From Candidatus Crickella merdequi (GTDB lineage Bacteria; Bacillota; Clostridia; Peptostreptococcales; Anaerovoracaceae): a DNA stretch of 36,040 nt. Shown here piece by piece: positions 8,150 through 15,710 of this stretch. Position 1 is the first letter of the stretch. Every line of letters starts with the position of its first letter. The notes under the pieces were generated by a model. That model searched no databases, had not been told where the DNA came from, and was given only the letters and a program-made list of their open reading frames with translations. The DNA is taken from positions 1 through 36,040 of the forward strand of contig JAGHUT010000043.1 in NCBI GenBank assembly GCA_018064645.1, given 5' to 3'. Both the position numbers and the translations under genes were made by a program.

Positions 8150-8815
8150 ATGGCTAAAGAGAACGATATTTATTACGGCGACCTTATGCTTCTCAAGAGA
8201 AGAGTAAATGAATGGGCTGCAAGCCACCCTAAGAACAAGCTTTTTCAGCTTACTAAGATTGGAGTTCTTCTGGCTGGCTTTGGAGCAATGATTCTTGCAT
8301 ACATGGTCAATCCTGCAGCAGCTCAGGAGCAGCGTGTTTCACTATTTACATGTACGATTTTCTTTGCTTTTGTAGCAATGATTACTGTAGCAAGAAAGAT
8401 AACAAGCACACTACAGCCTCCATTCAACAAACTTTATAATGTAAGATTTGAGGCAAGTGATGAGGGCATTCTCTGTTACTATCAGCAGAAGATGGTCGAG
8501 TACAACTACTATATCAAGGACAAGAATATTAAGGAGTGGATTATCGACAGCGATGTCAACTGCATGTACATCAGAGGCAAGGCAGAGCTGACAAAGGCTA
8601 CTAAGGAAGGTCCAGAAAGAGTTGGCTCAGTTGAGGCTTTCTATATGCTGATTCCATTTGACCAGTTTGACCTTGATGACCTCGTTGAGCCATACGGCAA
8701 TCTTGTTCAGTACCAGAACGGAACAATGCGAGACAGAATTGCAGCCGCTGGAGTAACGAAACCTGTCGTAGACGAAGTTAAGCCATATTCAAAAGCAAAG
8801 AAGCTTAATAAATAA
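8150..8815 (+). CDS. Hypothetical two-helix membrane protein
   Basis: I do not recognise this 221-aa protein. After a basic, amphipathic first 30 residues come two hydrophobic helices (about 35-56 and 65-86) with a short loop. A C-terminal cytoplasmic domain of mixed beta character follows, with features such as VRFEASDEGILCYYQQ and YMLIPFDQFD. That layout is reminiscent of YcxB-like domains, but this is only an impression. The ATG at 8150 has GGAG 6 bases upstream; an earlier in-frame ATG (8084) falls inside the structured RNA and is rejected. It starts 20 bp past the RNA, so it may be expressed by read-through from the RNA or comFC. A strong terminator follows. Confidence 0.7.
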   Translation: MAKENDIYYGDLMLLKRRVNEWAASHPKNKLFQLTKIGVLLAGFGAMILAYMVNPAAAQEQRVSLFTCTIFFAFVAMITVARKITSTLQPPFNKLYNVRFEASDEGILCYYQQKMVEYNYYIKDKNIKEWIIDSDVNCMYIRGKAELTKATKEGPERVGSVEAFYMLIPFDQFDLDDLVEPYGNLVQYQNGTMRDRIAAAGVTKPVVDEVKPYSKAKKLNK

Positions 8816-8833
8816 CAGTTGAGAGACTGAAGG

Positions 8834-8862
8834 AGAGGAGTGACATACCACTCCTCTTTTTA
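8834..8862 (+). terminator. Intrinsic terminator
   Basis: A 9-bp perfect stem (AGAGGAGTG/CACTCCTCT, 8834-8842/8849-8857) with a 6-nt loop is followed by TTTTTATTT. It ends the comFC, ncRNA and membrane-protein block. Confidence 0.9.
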
Positions 8863-8872
8863 TTTGAAAAGT

Positions 8873-9526
8873 CTATTCGGATGTCTCATCTGAGAGAATT
8901 GTATCAATTACTAATTGAATCTCAGATTTAGTAAGGGGCGAGTTTTTTGTTTCCATTGTCATAAAAAAATTCTTCCCAAGAAGCCACCCCTCTGCCGAAT
9001 AATCAATCAATCTGTATCCTGTCTTTCTAATATAATCCGGCTTGTCCATCAGTCCGTTGTGCTCAAGTTTATAGTGTTTACCCGTCACAGGATGTCTCAT
9101 AGCAAAGTCCGTATAATGAATATGTCCATTCAGAATATTCTTCTCCTCATATCTATATGGAATTCCATTAGCGTAAAAACCGTCGGCAATCATCGCTTCT
9201 GATTTGGATCTGACCATATGTCCTTTAACTGTTGGGTGTACCAGTTCATGTAGATAATTATGATTTGTCTCATAATCTGCTTCCTCCCACTCCACAAGTT
9301 CAGCTTTCATGTCTTCCAAGGCTGAATCCATAACTCGGCTCTTCTCATGGTTATTGATAATACTCTGTTCTTTTGCCAGAAATGAAGAGACTGCAGCATT
9401 GAATCCCGCAATCAGTTGCAATGTACTGTCAATTGCCCGAAGCTGATTCTCAAGCAGCTCCTGCTTGACCGCCCTACTTGCAAACTTGATTTCTTTTCGA
9501 GGGAGATAAAAGGTGTATTCACTCAA
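8873..9526 (-). CDS. Hypothetical protein, divergent PD-(D/E)XK nuclease-like
   Basis: A 217-aa protein of uncertain function. Residues 15-85 are helical and charged. The second half has RSKSE (106-110), RYEE (125-128), YTDF with Asp140, and KLEHNG with Glu155. The order Glu110...Asp140...Glu155-x-Asn157 resembles the core of divergent PD-(D/E)XK endonucleases, with the usual Lys missing. The frame opens at TTG (9526) with GGGAG only two bases upstream; no ATG is available near the start. A 15-codon ATG frame (9540-9587) with a good ribosome site ends 13 bases before it, so initiation may depend on coupling. It stands alone between two terminators, next to the repeat-rich gap. It is more AT-rich than its neighbours, so it may be acquired DNA. 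Confidence 0.5.
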   Translation of the reverse strand: MSEYTFYLPRKEIKFASRAVKQELLENQLRAIDSTLQLIAGFNAAVSSFLAKEQSIINNHEKSRVMDSALEDMKAELVEWEEADYETNHNYLHELVHPTVKGHMVRSKSEAMIADGFYANGIPYRYEEKNILNGHIHYTDFAMRHPVTGKHYKLEHNGLMDKPDYIRKTGYRLIDYSAEGWLLGKNFFMTMETKNSPLTKSEIQLVIDTILSDETSE

Positions 9527-9539
9527 CTCTCCCTTCGAC

Positions 9540-9587
9540 CTACGCAGAAAGCCTGCTGATATGTAAAATTGTTTCTAAATATTTCAT
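9540..9587 (-). CDS. Short upstream ORF (15 codons) before the nuclease-like gene
   Basis: ATG at 9587, preceded by GGGAGGAACCACCA, encodes MKYLETILHISRLSA and stops at TAG (9542-9540). The next gene starts at TTG 9526 in a different frame. This could be a leader peptide that delivers ribosomes to the TTG, or the intact N-terminus of a protein broken by a one-base indel. The good ribosome site suggests it is translated. Confidence 0.4.
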   Translation of the reverse strand: MKYLETILHISRLSA

Positions 9588-9674
9588 TGGTGGTTCCTCC
9601 CTGTCAGAGTATTACATATTTAGAATTCCCCTTCAGTACATATCTCCACGTGAAAAAATTGTGCAGCTGGCGAT

Positions 9675-9840
9675 TTGTGGACAAGTCGCCAATAGAGAAT
9701 TTGTTTTGTCCACAAATTTACAAAGAATATGCCATTTCTTGTAAAAATCGAAGCCTAAACAGCCTCTAAAAAGGTCTTTTCCCCCTGCACTTTCATTAAT
9801 TTGTGGACAAACCGCACAATAACTTCCAGTTTATCCACAA
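9675..9840. repeat. Four DnaA-box-like sites in two inverted pairs
   Basis: The 369-bp gap 9527-9895 holds no gene beyond the 15-codon frame. It contains four copies of a 10-mer: TTGTGGACAA at 9675-9684, TTGTCCACAA at 9706-9715, TTGTGGACAA at 9801-9810 and TTATCCACAA at 9831-9840. The last contains a perfect DnaA box (TTATCCACA) and the others differ by one base. They form two inverted pairs with start-to-start spacings of 31 and 30 bp. The first site also sits inside a TGGCGA/TCGCCA inverted repeat (9668-9673/9686-9691). Confidence 0.55.
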
Positions 9841-9867
9841 AATTGCGTCTGCAGCAACACATCAACT

Positions 9868-9896
9868 AAAAAAGCTCGCGCGTGCGAGCTTTTTTC
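9868..9896 (-). terminator. Terminator of the yhaM-recD2 operon
   Basis: The stem AAAGCTCGC/GCGAGCTTT (9871-9879/9884-9892) has a 4-nt loop and is followed on the minus strand by T residues. It begins right after the recD2 stop codon. It is symmetrical enough to work in both directions. Confidence 0.85.
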
Positions 9897-12121
9897 TACC
9901 ACGGATTCACATCCGCGTTCTCCAGTCGGTATTTCAATCCTGTATATCTTTCATCTATGCGATTGTTATCAATCATCCATTGCAGTCTTCGTTCGCTTCC
10001 ATCAATGATTACGAGTTTCTTGCCCCTTGTTACAGCTGTATAAAGAAGATTCCTTGTCATCAGCATTGGTGGAAAAGCCCACATAGGGATTATAACTGCG
10101 GGAAACTCACTGCCCTGACTTTTGTGGACAGTTATGGCGTAAGCCAGATCGAGTTCTTCAAGCATCTCTCCTTCGAAAGTCACCAGCTTATCGTCCATCT
10201 CCACATAAATAGACTTGTTGTACTCATCAATACTCTCGATGATTCCCATATCACCGTTAAAGATTCCATAGCCGGTCACAAATGACTCGGGGTCTTTCCA
10301 CTCGGCGTTGTAGTTGTTGCGCAGCTGCATTACTCTGTCGCCCTCGCGGAATAATTTTGAACCAGCCTTAAGCTCAGCTTTTCCAGGTGCTGCCGGATTA
10401 ATGACATCCTGCAGGACAGCATTAAGGTTAGGTGCTCCGAGAATGCCTTTTTTGGTTGGTGTAAGAACCTGAATGTCGTGGGCACTTCTGATAAAATCAT
10501 AGTGTTTCTCAAGTCTTCCTCCCACCAGACTTTTGATATTGCTGAGGATTGCCTCTTCGCTGTCCTCATGAATGATATAAAAATCTTTTTCGCCTTCACG
10601 AGTGGCAGGATATTCACCCTCATTAATCATGTGAGCATTTGTAACAATAAGACTGTCTTCGGCCTGTCGGAATATTTCCTTCAGTCTGACGGTAGGGACG
10701 AATTCGCTTCGTATGATATCTCTTAGGACATTGCCGGCTCCTACAGAAGGCAGCTGATCAGCATCACCTGTAAAAATCAGCCTTGCGCCTGATTTGATTG
10801 CTGCCAGAAGTCCATCCATCAGCATAATATCTATCATAGAGGCCTCATCTATGATTATTGCCAGCTGATCAAGCTGATATTCTTCATTCCTTCCGAAAAT
10901 CATCTCATCCTCATCCTCGGAATATACATATTCAAGAAGTCTGTGTATAGTCATGGCCGGTCTTCCTGTAGCCTCTTCCATACGCTTCGCAGCACGTCCT
11001 GTTGGCGCGGCAAGGGCAACTTCCACTCCAAGACGCTCAAAAATTTTAACAATCACATTAATGATTGTTGTTTTTCCCGTTCCAGGACCACCAGTGATAA
11101 TAGTTACATTGTTAAGAAGAGTTTCCTTTACAGCATCCCTCTGCTTGTGGCTCAAACTAACATTACCGCCTTCTGCGCTTAGAGCCGCTTCGGCATCTGC
11201 AATCATATTATCTATATCTGCAGGCAGATGTGTGAACCTGTCACGTTTAATTCTTTCCAGGTTATAGACAGTTCTCTGTTCTGCATGGAAATAGCCATAG
11301 AGGTATATTACTGGCAGGCCGTCCACATTATCAGTCTGGAGTTCCCCGCCAAAGGCCATGCCTGTTATACAGTCCTCAACCAGGACTCTGCTTGTATCTA
11401 TCAGCTCGACCACTTTCTCAATAAGAAGCTCCTCAGGCATAAGAGTACTTCCATTGACTGCCCACTGCTTCAGAACGTGCTTAACCGCACATCTTATTCT
11501 GAATTCGCTGTCCTCCTCAATACCAATGACCGCTGCAATCCTGTCAGCCTTGACAAAGCTTATTCCACGTATATCATCCACAAGAATATACGGATTCTCA
11601 CGAACAACTGCAGCCGCTTCATTTCCATAAAGTCTGTATATCCTTACAGCGTCGCCCGTCTCGATTCCCATTTCCTGGAGTTCAAGGGAAATCCTTGCGA
11701 ATTCACGCGATTCGCCGAAGGATGTTGTAATTTTATCAAGAGTCGTCTTGCCAATTCCCTTTAGGTCAAGAAGCTTCTCCGGCGTCTCTTCAATAACCCG
11801 GAGCGAGTCCTCTCCAAAAGCATCTACGATTAGATCCGCTGTCTTAGGTCCAATACCTTTTATTGCGCCGGTTGCCAGAAAATGTCTGATTGCTTCAGCC
11901 CCTTCAGGGAGAATTTCGCTGAAAGATGTAAACGAGAACTGCTCTCCATACTTCGGATGAATAGTAAAATTTCCTTCCAGCGCATAAGTTGTTCCAATTT
12001 GAGGCTCATTAAAAGCACCGGCTACTCTGATGCCTCCATCTTCTGTATCTAAGATAGCTACCGTATAGCCGTTGCTGTCATTATTATAAATTATTCTGCT
12101 TATGCTGCCTTTAATCTGCAT
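9896..12121 (-). CDS. recD2: ATP-dependent RecD2 DNA helicase
   Basis: A RecD2-type 5'-3' superfamily 1B helicase used in DNA repair and replication-fork maintenance in bacteria that lack RecBC. The 741-aa length fits the family. The long N-terminal region carries helix-hairpin-helix repeats (AIKGIGPKTADLI near residue 90 and LDLKGIGKTTLDKI near 120), absent from the RecBCD RecD subunit. The helicase core has Walker A GGPGTGKTT, Walker B IIDEASM, TGDADQLPSVGAG, and a C-terminal AITVHKSQGSEFPAV motif. The start overlaps the yhaM stop as TAATG, so it is translationally coupled. AddAB or RecBCD partners are not in the window. Confidence 0.95.
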   Translation of the reverse strand: MQIKGSISRIIYNNDSNGYTVAILDTEDGGIRVAGAFNEPQIGTTYALEGNFTIHPKYGEQFSFTSFSEILPEGAEAIRHFLATGAIKGIGPKTADLIVDAFGEDSLRVIEETPEKLLDLKGIGKTTLDKITTSFGESREFARISLELQEMGIETGDAVRIYRLYGNEAAAVVRENPYILVDDIRGISFVKADRIAAVIGIEEDSEFRIRCAVKHVLKQWAVNGSTLMPEELLIEKVVELIDTSRVLVEDCITGMAFGGELQTDNVDGLPVIYLYGYFHAEQRTVYNLERIKRDRFTHLPADIDNMIADAEAALSAEGGNVSLSHKQRDAVKETLLNNVTIITGGPGTGKTTIINVIVKIFERLGVEVALAAPTGRAAKRMEEATGRPAMTIHRLLEYVYSEDEDEMIFGRNEEYQLDQLAIIIDEASMIDIMLMDGLLAAIKSGARLIFTGDADQLPSVGAGNVLRDIIRSEFVPTVRLKEIFRQAEDSLIVTNAHMINEGEYPATREGEKDFYIIHEDSEEAILSNIKSLVGGRLEKHYDFIRSAHDIQVLTPTKKGILGAPNLNAVLQDVINPAAPGKAELKAGSKLFREGDRVMQLRNNYNAEWKDPESFVTGYGIFNGDMGIIESIDEYNKSIYVEMDDKLVTFEGEMLEELDLAYAITVHKSQGSEFPAVIIPMWAFPPMLMTRNLLYTAVTRGKKLVIIDGSERRLQWMIDNNRIDERYTGLKYRLENADVNPW

Positions 12122-13077
12122 TAGAAGGTTCTCTTGTATAATTTCCTGTTATCAAGCTGGAAGACCTTGTCTGAGAATTCACCCGGCTTTACGTTGCTGA
12201 GTGTGTCCTCAAAGTCGAACATCTTTGCATCCATCATATCAAGATAATGGAGAAGTTCTGCTTCCGGGAAAAGCGGCTTCTTAGGACTTCCAAAGTCCGG
12301 TTCGTAGTGATGTGAAATTGACATGTGCTCCAGCATCAGTGCCTTTTCTTCTGGAATTCCAAGCTCTCTGCATCTTCCATCTATTACGATTGCTCCCATG
12401 GTAAGGTGTCCGAGCAGCTGTCCCTTTGTTGTATATCCTGGGGACATTCCGTTCTCATCTGAAAGAATCTCATTAAGCTTCTCTATATCGTGAAGGGCCA
12501 CACCTGCAAGAACAAGATCCTTTGAGAGATTTGTGTACACCTCGCACGCTCTCTCACCCATCATCATCATTCTTTTAACATGATAAAGAAGACCACCGTA
12601 TTCCGCATGGTGATTCCTCATGGCCGCAGGATAATACATAAGCTTCTCTCTGTTATCTTCATAGAACGAGAGGCAAAGTTTCTTAAGGTCCTCATCTTCA
12701 AAGGCGTTGATTCTGCCTATAATCCACTGATACATATCTTCTGATGGCTCAGGTGCAGTCTTGTACAGTTCACTTCTTTCAATCGGCTCCTCTGAAGACA
12801 CTGCTCTTATGGCTTCAATATTAAGCTGTGGAGTTCCGGCGAATTCTGTAACCTTGCCGCTTATCTTGACAATATCTCCAGCCTTGAGACCGTAAACAAA
12901 ATCTCTTTCGTTAGGATAAAGATCCCATTTCTTTCCGCTTACAATTCCTGTAGCATCAGATAGATCCACAGCAAGATAATGCTTGCCAGTCTTACCGGTC
13001 TTAACATCAGCCGCCTTAATGACAAAAAACTCGTTTACGCTGTCTCCATTGACGAAATCTGCAATATTATATCTCAT
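12121..13077 (-). CDS. yhaM: YhaM-family 3'-5' exoribonuclease (OB fold plus HD domain)
   Basis: YhaM/Cbf1 enzymes trim RNA and single-stranded DNA 3' ends in Firmicutes. The protein is 318 aa: an N-terminal OB-fold nucleic-acid-binding domain (about 10-95, with LKAGDIVKISGKV), then an HD metal-dependent domain. HD-domain ligands are visible: HHAEYGGLLYHV, ALHDIEKL and LLGHLTMG, followed by EHMSISHHYEPDFGSP. Both size and domain order match YhaM. AAGGAGA precedes the ATG and the stop overlaps the recD2 start by one base. A promoter lies in the gap shared with nadE. Confidence 0.92.
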   Translation of the reverse strand: MRYNIADFVNGDSVNEFFVIKAADVKTGKTGKHYLAVDLSDATGIVSGKKWDLYPNERDFVYGLKAGDIVKISGKVTEFAGTPQLNIEAIRAVSSEEPIERSELYKTAPEPSEDMYQWIIGRINAFEDEDLKKLCLSFYEDNREKLMYYPAAMRNHHAEYGGLLYHVKRMMMMGERACEVYTNLSKDLVLAGVALHDIEKLNEILSDENGMSPGYTTKGQLLGHLTMGAIVIDGRCRELGIPEEKALMLEHMSISHHYEPDFGSPKKPLFPEAELLHYLDMMDAKMFDFEDTLSNVKPGEFSDKVFQLDNRKLYKRTF

Positions 13078-13109
13078 ACATTCTCCTTTGATGTTATTGT
13101 CTGTTACTC

Positions 13110-13149
13110 ATTATACCACATTGATGTTGAGAGAACATTTGTGTATAAT
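13110..13149. promoter_or_regulatory. Divergent promoters for yhaM and nadE
   Basis: Plus strand: TTGATG (13121-13126), 17 bp, TATAAT (13144-13149), reading into nadE. Minus strand: an extended -10 TGGTATAAT (TATAAT at 13115-13110), reading into yhaM, with only a weak -35. The two promoters overlap, so polymerases should compete. Confidence 0.7.
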
Positions 13150-13200
13150 CCATTTGTTAAGATACTTTATCGAAAGATTTTTAAATCAGGAGGAATAACA

Positions 13201-13938
13201 ATGGATTTTGATCCGGCTAAAGCTACCGCGGCGACAGTTGAATGGATTAGAGACTGGTTCGACAAGAACGGTAAGGGCTGCAATGCAGTTATCGGTATCA
13301 GTGGAGGAAAGGACAGCTCAATCGTTGCTGCTCTTTGCGTAGAGGCTCTCGGCAAGGACCGCGTTATCGGCGTTCTCATGCCTAACGGCGAGCAGAGCGA
13401 CATCGATATGGCTCTCATGCTGGTTGATCATCTCGATATCAGGCACTACATCATCAACATCGCAGTAGCTTTCAACTCGCTCATCGAAGAGATGGAGAAT
13501 GCTGGCGTAGAGCCATCCAGAGATACAATCATCAACCTTCCGCCAAGACTCAGAATGTCAACTCTTTATGCAGTTGGCCAGTCAAATAACGGAAGAGTTA
13601 TCAACACCTGCAACCTTTCAGAGGATTGGGTTGGCTACTCAACAAGATACGGCGATTCAGCTGGAGATATGAGTCCGGTTGCAAATTTCACAACAGCAGA
13701 GATCAGAGCTATCGGTCGTGAGCTTGGAGTTCCTTCTGTTCTCATTGAAAAGGTGCCTACAGATGGACTTAGCGGAATGAGTGACGAAGAGAAGCTTGGT
13801 TTCACATATGAGGTTCTGGACAGATATATAAGAACAGGCGAGATTGACGACCCTGCAACCAAGGAGAGGATTGATACAATGCATGAGCGTAACCTCTTCA
13901 AACTGAGATATATGGATACATTTAAATACGAAGGTTAA
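13201..13938 (+). CDS. nadE: NH3-dependent NAD+ synthetase
   Basis: Amidates nicotinic-acid adenine dinucleotide to NAD+, the last step of NAD synthesis. The 245-aa length marks the short, ammonia-using form without a glutaminase domain. The ATP-pyrophosphatase loop ISGGKDSS is at residues 33-40. CNLSEDWVGYSTRYGDSAGDMSPVANFTT contains the typical NaAD-binding residues and is followed by EKVPTDGLSG. A perfect AGGAGG (13188-13193) precedes the ATG. A longer frame from 12979 would start inside yhaM and is rejected. The gene is monocistronic, with its own promoter and terminator. It converges on a nicotinamidase-like gene that could serve the same pathway. Confidence 0.96.
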   Translation: MDFDPAKATAATVEWIRDWFDKNGKGCNAVIGISGGKDSSIVAALCVEALGKDRVIGVLMPNGEQSDIDMALMLVDHLDIRHYIINIAVAFNSLIEEMENAGVEPSRDTIINLPPRLRMSTLYAVGQSNNGRVINTCNLSEDWVGYSTRYGDSAGDMSPVANFTTAEIRAIGRELGVPSVLIEKVPTDGLSGMSDEEKLGFTYEVLDRYIRTGEIDDPATKERIDTMHERNLFKLRYMDTFKYEG

Positions 13939-13947
13939 TATATGCAA

Positions 13948-13980
13948 AAATAGAGCAGCCGGCCGGCTGCTCTATTTGTT
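13948..13980. terminator. Bidirectional terminator after nadE
   Basis: A perfect 13-bp stem (13948-13960/13965-13977) with a GGCC loop is followed by TGTTTGT on the plus strand and by a T run on the minus strand. It separates the convergent nadE and DUF1461 genes. The 47 bases to 14027 hold nothing else that I can see. Confidence 0.85.
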
Positions 13981-14027
13981 TGTCGTTGGGTTTACAGCAT
14001 GTCGAAACACGCGATTTTGCCATATTT

Positions 14028-14690
14028 TTACAGAATATTTCTCTTTGTAACGCTGAATCCACACAATCCTACTGCAACCAGCACCACACCTCCGATTCCT
14101 ACACACATCTTAACTGTATCCCTGAAGAATCCAATCGGAAGCAGGTTTATCAGATTGTCATGTCGCGGATCCAGGAGCCACAAATCATTGTCAAAGACCA
14201 GATAATGGAACTTTGCGAACAGATTTATGAAATCTGCTCCGCATACAGCTGCAGCTGCCAGGGCAACAGCCACTATAGCGGCAAGAGTAAGCCAGTAAAC
14301 ACGCGGCCTGAAAGCTTTTTTACAAATAAGCCACAGAAGGCTTGTCACAAGCACCACCAAAGCAATGTTTCGCACCAAAAGGGCCATACCAAAGAGATCC
14401 CTGCAGTCAGCCAGGTGGCTCACTTCTCTCTCACTAAAGAAATCGCATAGCTCAGGCTCACTTCCTGTCAGGTAGTTCTGGAGATTCTCTGTAACAGCAA
14501 GAGCCTCATCCATTGTCAATTCAGCGCCTCTCACATCCTCAAGCACGCTGTACTTCTCGTATTCCTTCTCATACCAGCCGGTACCTTTGAAGCAAAGAAG
14601 CTCCATGGACGAAATCAGCACAACAATAACAAGACAGACTGTCCCAAGAACCGTTATCGCAATTCCGTGATCAGCTGTCTTGCTTGTCAT
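14028..14690 (-). CDS. DUF1461/TIGR01906-family integral membrane protein
   Basis: A 220-aa membrane protein with four predicted helices (about 10-30, 101-124, 131-152 and 193-212). A long extracytoplasmic loop follows the first helix, containing YEKYSVLEDVRGAELTMDEAL. The family hallmark between the third and fourth helices is seen in FHYLVFDNDLWLLDPRHDNLI followed by LLPIGFFRDTV. The function of this family is not established. Its start lies one base after the stop of the cysteine hydrolase gene, so the two are in one operon and probably coupled. Confidence 0.8.
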   Translation of the reverse strand: MTSKTADHGIAITVLGTVCLVIVVLISSMELLCFKGTGWYEKEYEKYSVLEDVRGAELTMDEALAVTENLQNYLTGSEPELCDFFSEREVSHLADCRDLFGMALLVRNIALVVLVTSLLWLICKKAFRPRVYWLTLAAIVAVALAAAAVCGADFINLFAKFHYLVFDNDLWLLDPRHDNLINLLPIGFFRDTVKMCVGIGGVVLVAVGLCGFSVTKRNIL

Positions 14691-14691
14691 A

Positions 14692-15219
14692 TTAAATTAC
14701 CTCAATCTGGCATGGTTTCATTGCTGTGAGCGCTGCCTCATGCTGCTCAGGGGTAACTCCTGCGCAGAGATCCTTGTGAACATAAACAGGAGTCTCGCGA
14801 CAGAAAGCTTTGAGCATCATTGCATTTGATATTACGCAGATATCTGTGCACACACCTACAAGGTGTATCTCTTCAGGCTTCTGCCCGAATCCGCACATCA
14901 TTCCAATCATCTGCGGAAGCTCAACAGAACCGAATGCAGGCTTCATAACTCTAACGGCACCCACTTCTGCAGCCGCCGCTTCAACTGCTGGACAAAGCTG
15001 CCATCCGTCTGTGTCCTTTACGCAATGCTTGACCGGCAGATAATGACCCTCAAGCGTATCCAGATAATCCTCCTGATGTGTATCGTATGTGCAAAGAACT
15101 GCTCCATCCCATTCCTTCATCATTGCAGCAATATCCTCACTGATTGCCTGTGCCTCCTTAGTTCCAAGGCAGCCATCAACGAAATCATTCTGCATATCAA
15201 CTACTACAAGAAATTTCAT
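14692..15219 (-). CDS. Nicotinamidase-like cysteine hydrolase
   Basis: An isochorismatase-fold hydrolase of 175 aa. The catalytic triad is visible: Asp8 (VVDMQNDF), Lys93 (VMKPAFGS) and Cys128 (GVCTDICV). DTHQ (46-49) and His59 lie where nicotinamidases bind metal. The likely reaction is nicotinamide to nicotinic acid, feeding NAD synthesis; nadE lies 1.3 kb away, converging on this operon. Isochorismatase-type or other amide substrates cannot be excluded. A TTGACC-17-TATAAT promoter is 45 bp upstream. It is followed by the DUF1461 gene with a 1-bp gap. Confidence 0.82.
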   Translation of the reverse strand: MKFLVVVDMQNDFVDGCLGTKEAQAISEDIAAMMKEWDGAVLCTYDTHQEDYLDTLEGHYLPVKHCVKDTDGWQLCPAVEAAAAEVGAVRVMKPAFGSVELPQMIGMMCGFGQKPEEIHLVGVCTDICVISNAMMLKAFCRETPVYVHKDLCAGVTPEQHEAALTAMKPCQIEVI

Positions 15220-15264
15220 TTATCTCCTCCTTTGCCGTTACGGCTTTGTATCTAGTTCTCGTTT

Positions 15265-15293
15265 ATTATATTTGCTTTAAAAAGTTCGGTCAA
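15265..15293 (-). promoter_or_regulatory. Promoter of the cysteine hydrolase operon
   Basis: On the minus strand TTGACC (15293-15288) and TATAAT (15270-15265) are 17 bp apart. The inverted repeat at 15305-15326 lies 11 bp upstream of this -35. Confidence 0.75.
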
Positions 15294-15304
15294 TATTTCT
15301 CGAC

Positions 15305-15326
15305 TTTAACACTTTAGTGTGTTAAA
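15305..15326. promoter_or_regulatory. Inverted repeat, candidate operator between divergent genes
   Basis: TTTAACAC (15305-15312) and GTGTTAAA (15319-15326) form a perfect 8-bp inverted repeat with a 6-bp centre. It lies between the yerC-like regulator and the hydrolase operon, 43 bp upstream of the regulator's start. This is a typical place for an autoregulatory operator. Confidence 0.5.
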
Positions 15327-15368
15327 ATATCAATGTTCGATTAAACTATCATTGGGAGGCTAATTACC

Positions 15369-15659
15369 ATGTTCACTGAAAGAGATGAGCTTTACAAGCA
15401 TGAATTTTATGAGGCTGTTCTCAAACTGGAAACCGAAGAAGAGTGTGCTGCATTCTTTGAGGATGTTGCAACCATCAAGGAACTCCTTGATCTTTCTGCA
15501 CGTCTTCGCGTTGCCAAGCTTCTCGACGAGGGAAGGATTTTCAACGATATCAGCAAGGAGACCGGCTGCAGTTCAGCAACTATCAGCCGTGTCAACAAAT
15601 GTCTTAGATTCGGCCCTGGCGGCTATCGCACTGTACTTGACAGGCTCAAGGAAGACTAA
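15369..15659 (+). CDS. yerC: YerC/YecD-family TrpR-like DNA-binding protein
   Basis: A 96-aa all-helical protein of the TrpR superfamily, YerC/YecD branch. The helix-turn-helix is at about residues 54-78 (GRIFNDISKETGCSSATISR). The RFGPGGYRTVLDRL end is characteristic of this branch. The ligand and targets of YerC proteins are not well known. GGGAGG precedes the ATG. The inverted repeat in its upstream region may be its operator, and the divergent nicotinamidase-like operon is a candidate target. It has its own terminator. Confidence 0.88.
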   Translation: MFTERDELYKHEFYEAVLKLETEEECAAFFEDVATIKELLDLSARLRVAKLLDEGRIFNDISKETGCSSATISRVNKCLRFGPGGYRTVLDRLKED

Positions 15660-15673
15660 CGACTAAGTAAAAC

Positions 15674-15706
15674 AACCGGTTCACAGCAGTGAACCGGTTT
15701 TATTAT
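15674..15706. terminator. Terminator between yerC and the O-acylation operon
   Basis: An 11-bp stem AACCGGTTCAC/GTGAACCGGTT (15674-15684/15689-15699) with an AGCA loop is followed by TTTATTATTTC on the plus strand. A shorter GTTTTAC tail follows on the minus strand, so it may serve both convergent units. Confidence 0.85.
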
Positions 15707-15710
15707 TTCT

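Noticed and set aside
9527-9895. Replication origin (oriC)
   Set aside because: Only four DnaA-box-like sites, three of them imperfect, no dnaA/dnaN/rpmH neighbours and no clear AT-rich unwinding region. Kept as a DnaA-box-like cluster only.
10943-11764. Long plus-strand open frames opposite recD2 (and similar frames opposite por, copA and argG)
   Set aside because: They are antisense shadows of well-conserved genes, lack ribosome sites, and encode low-complexity or Ser/Cys-rich sequence.
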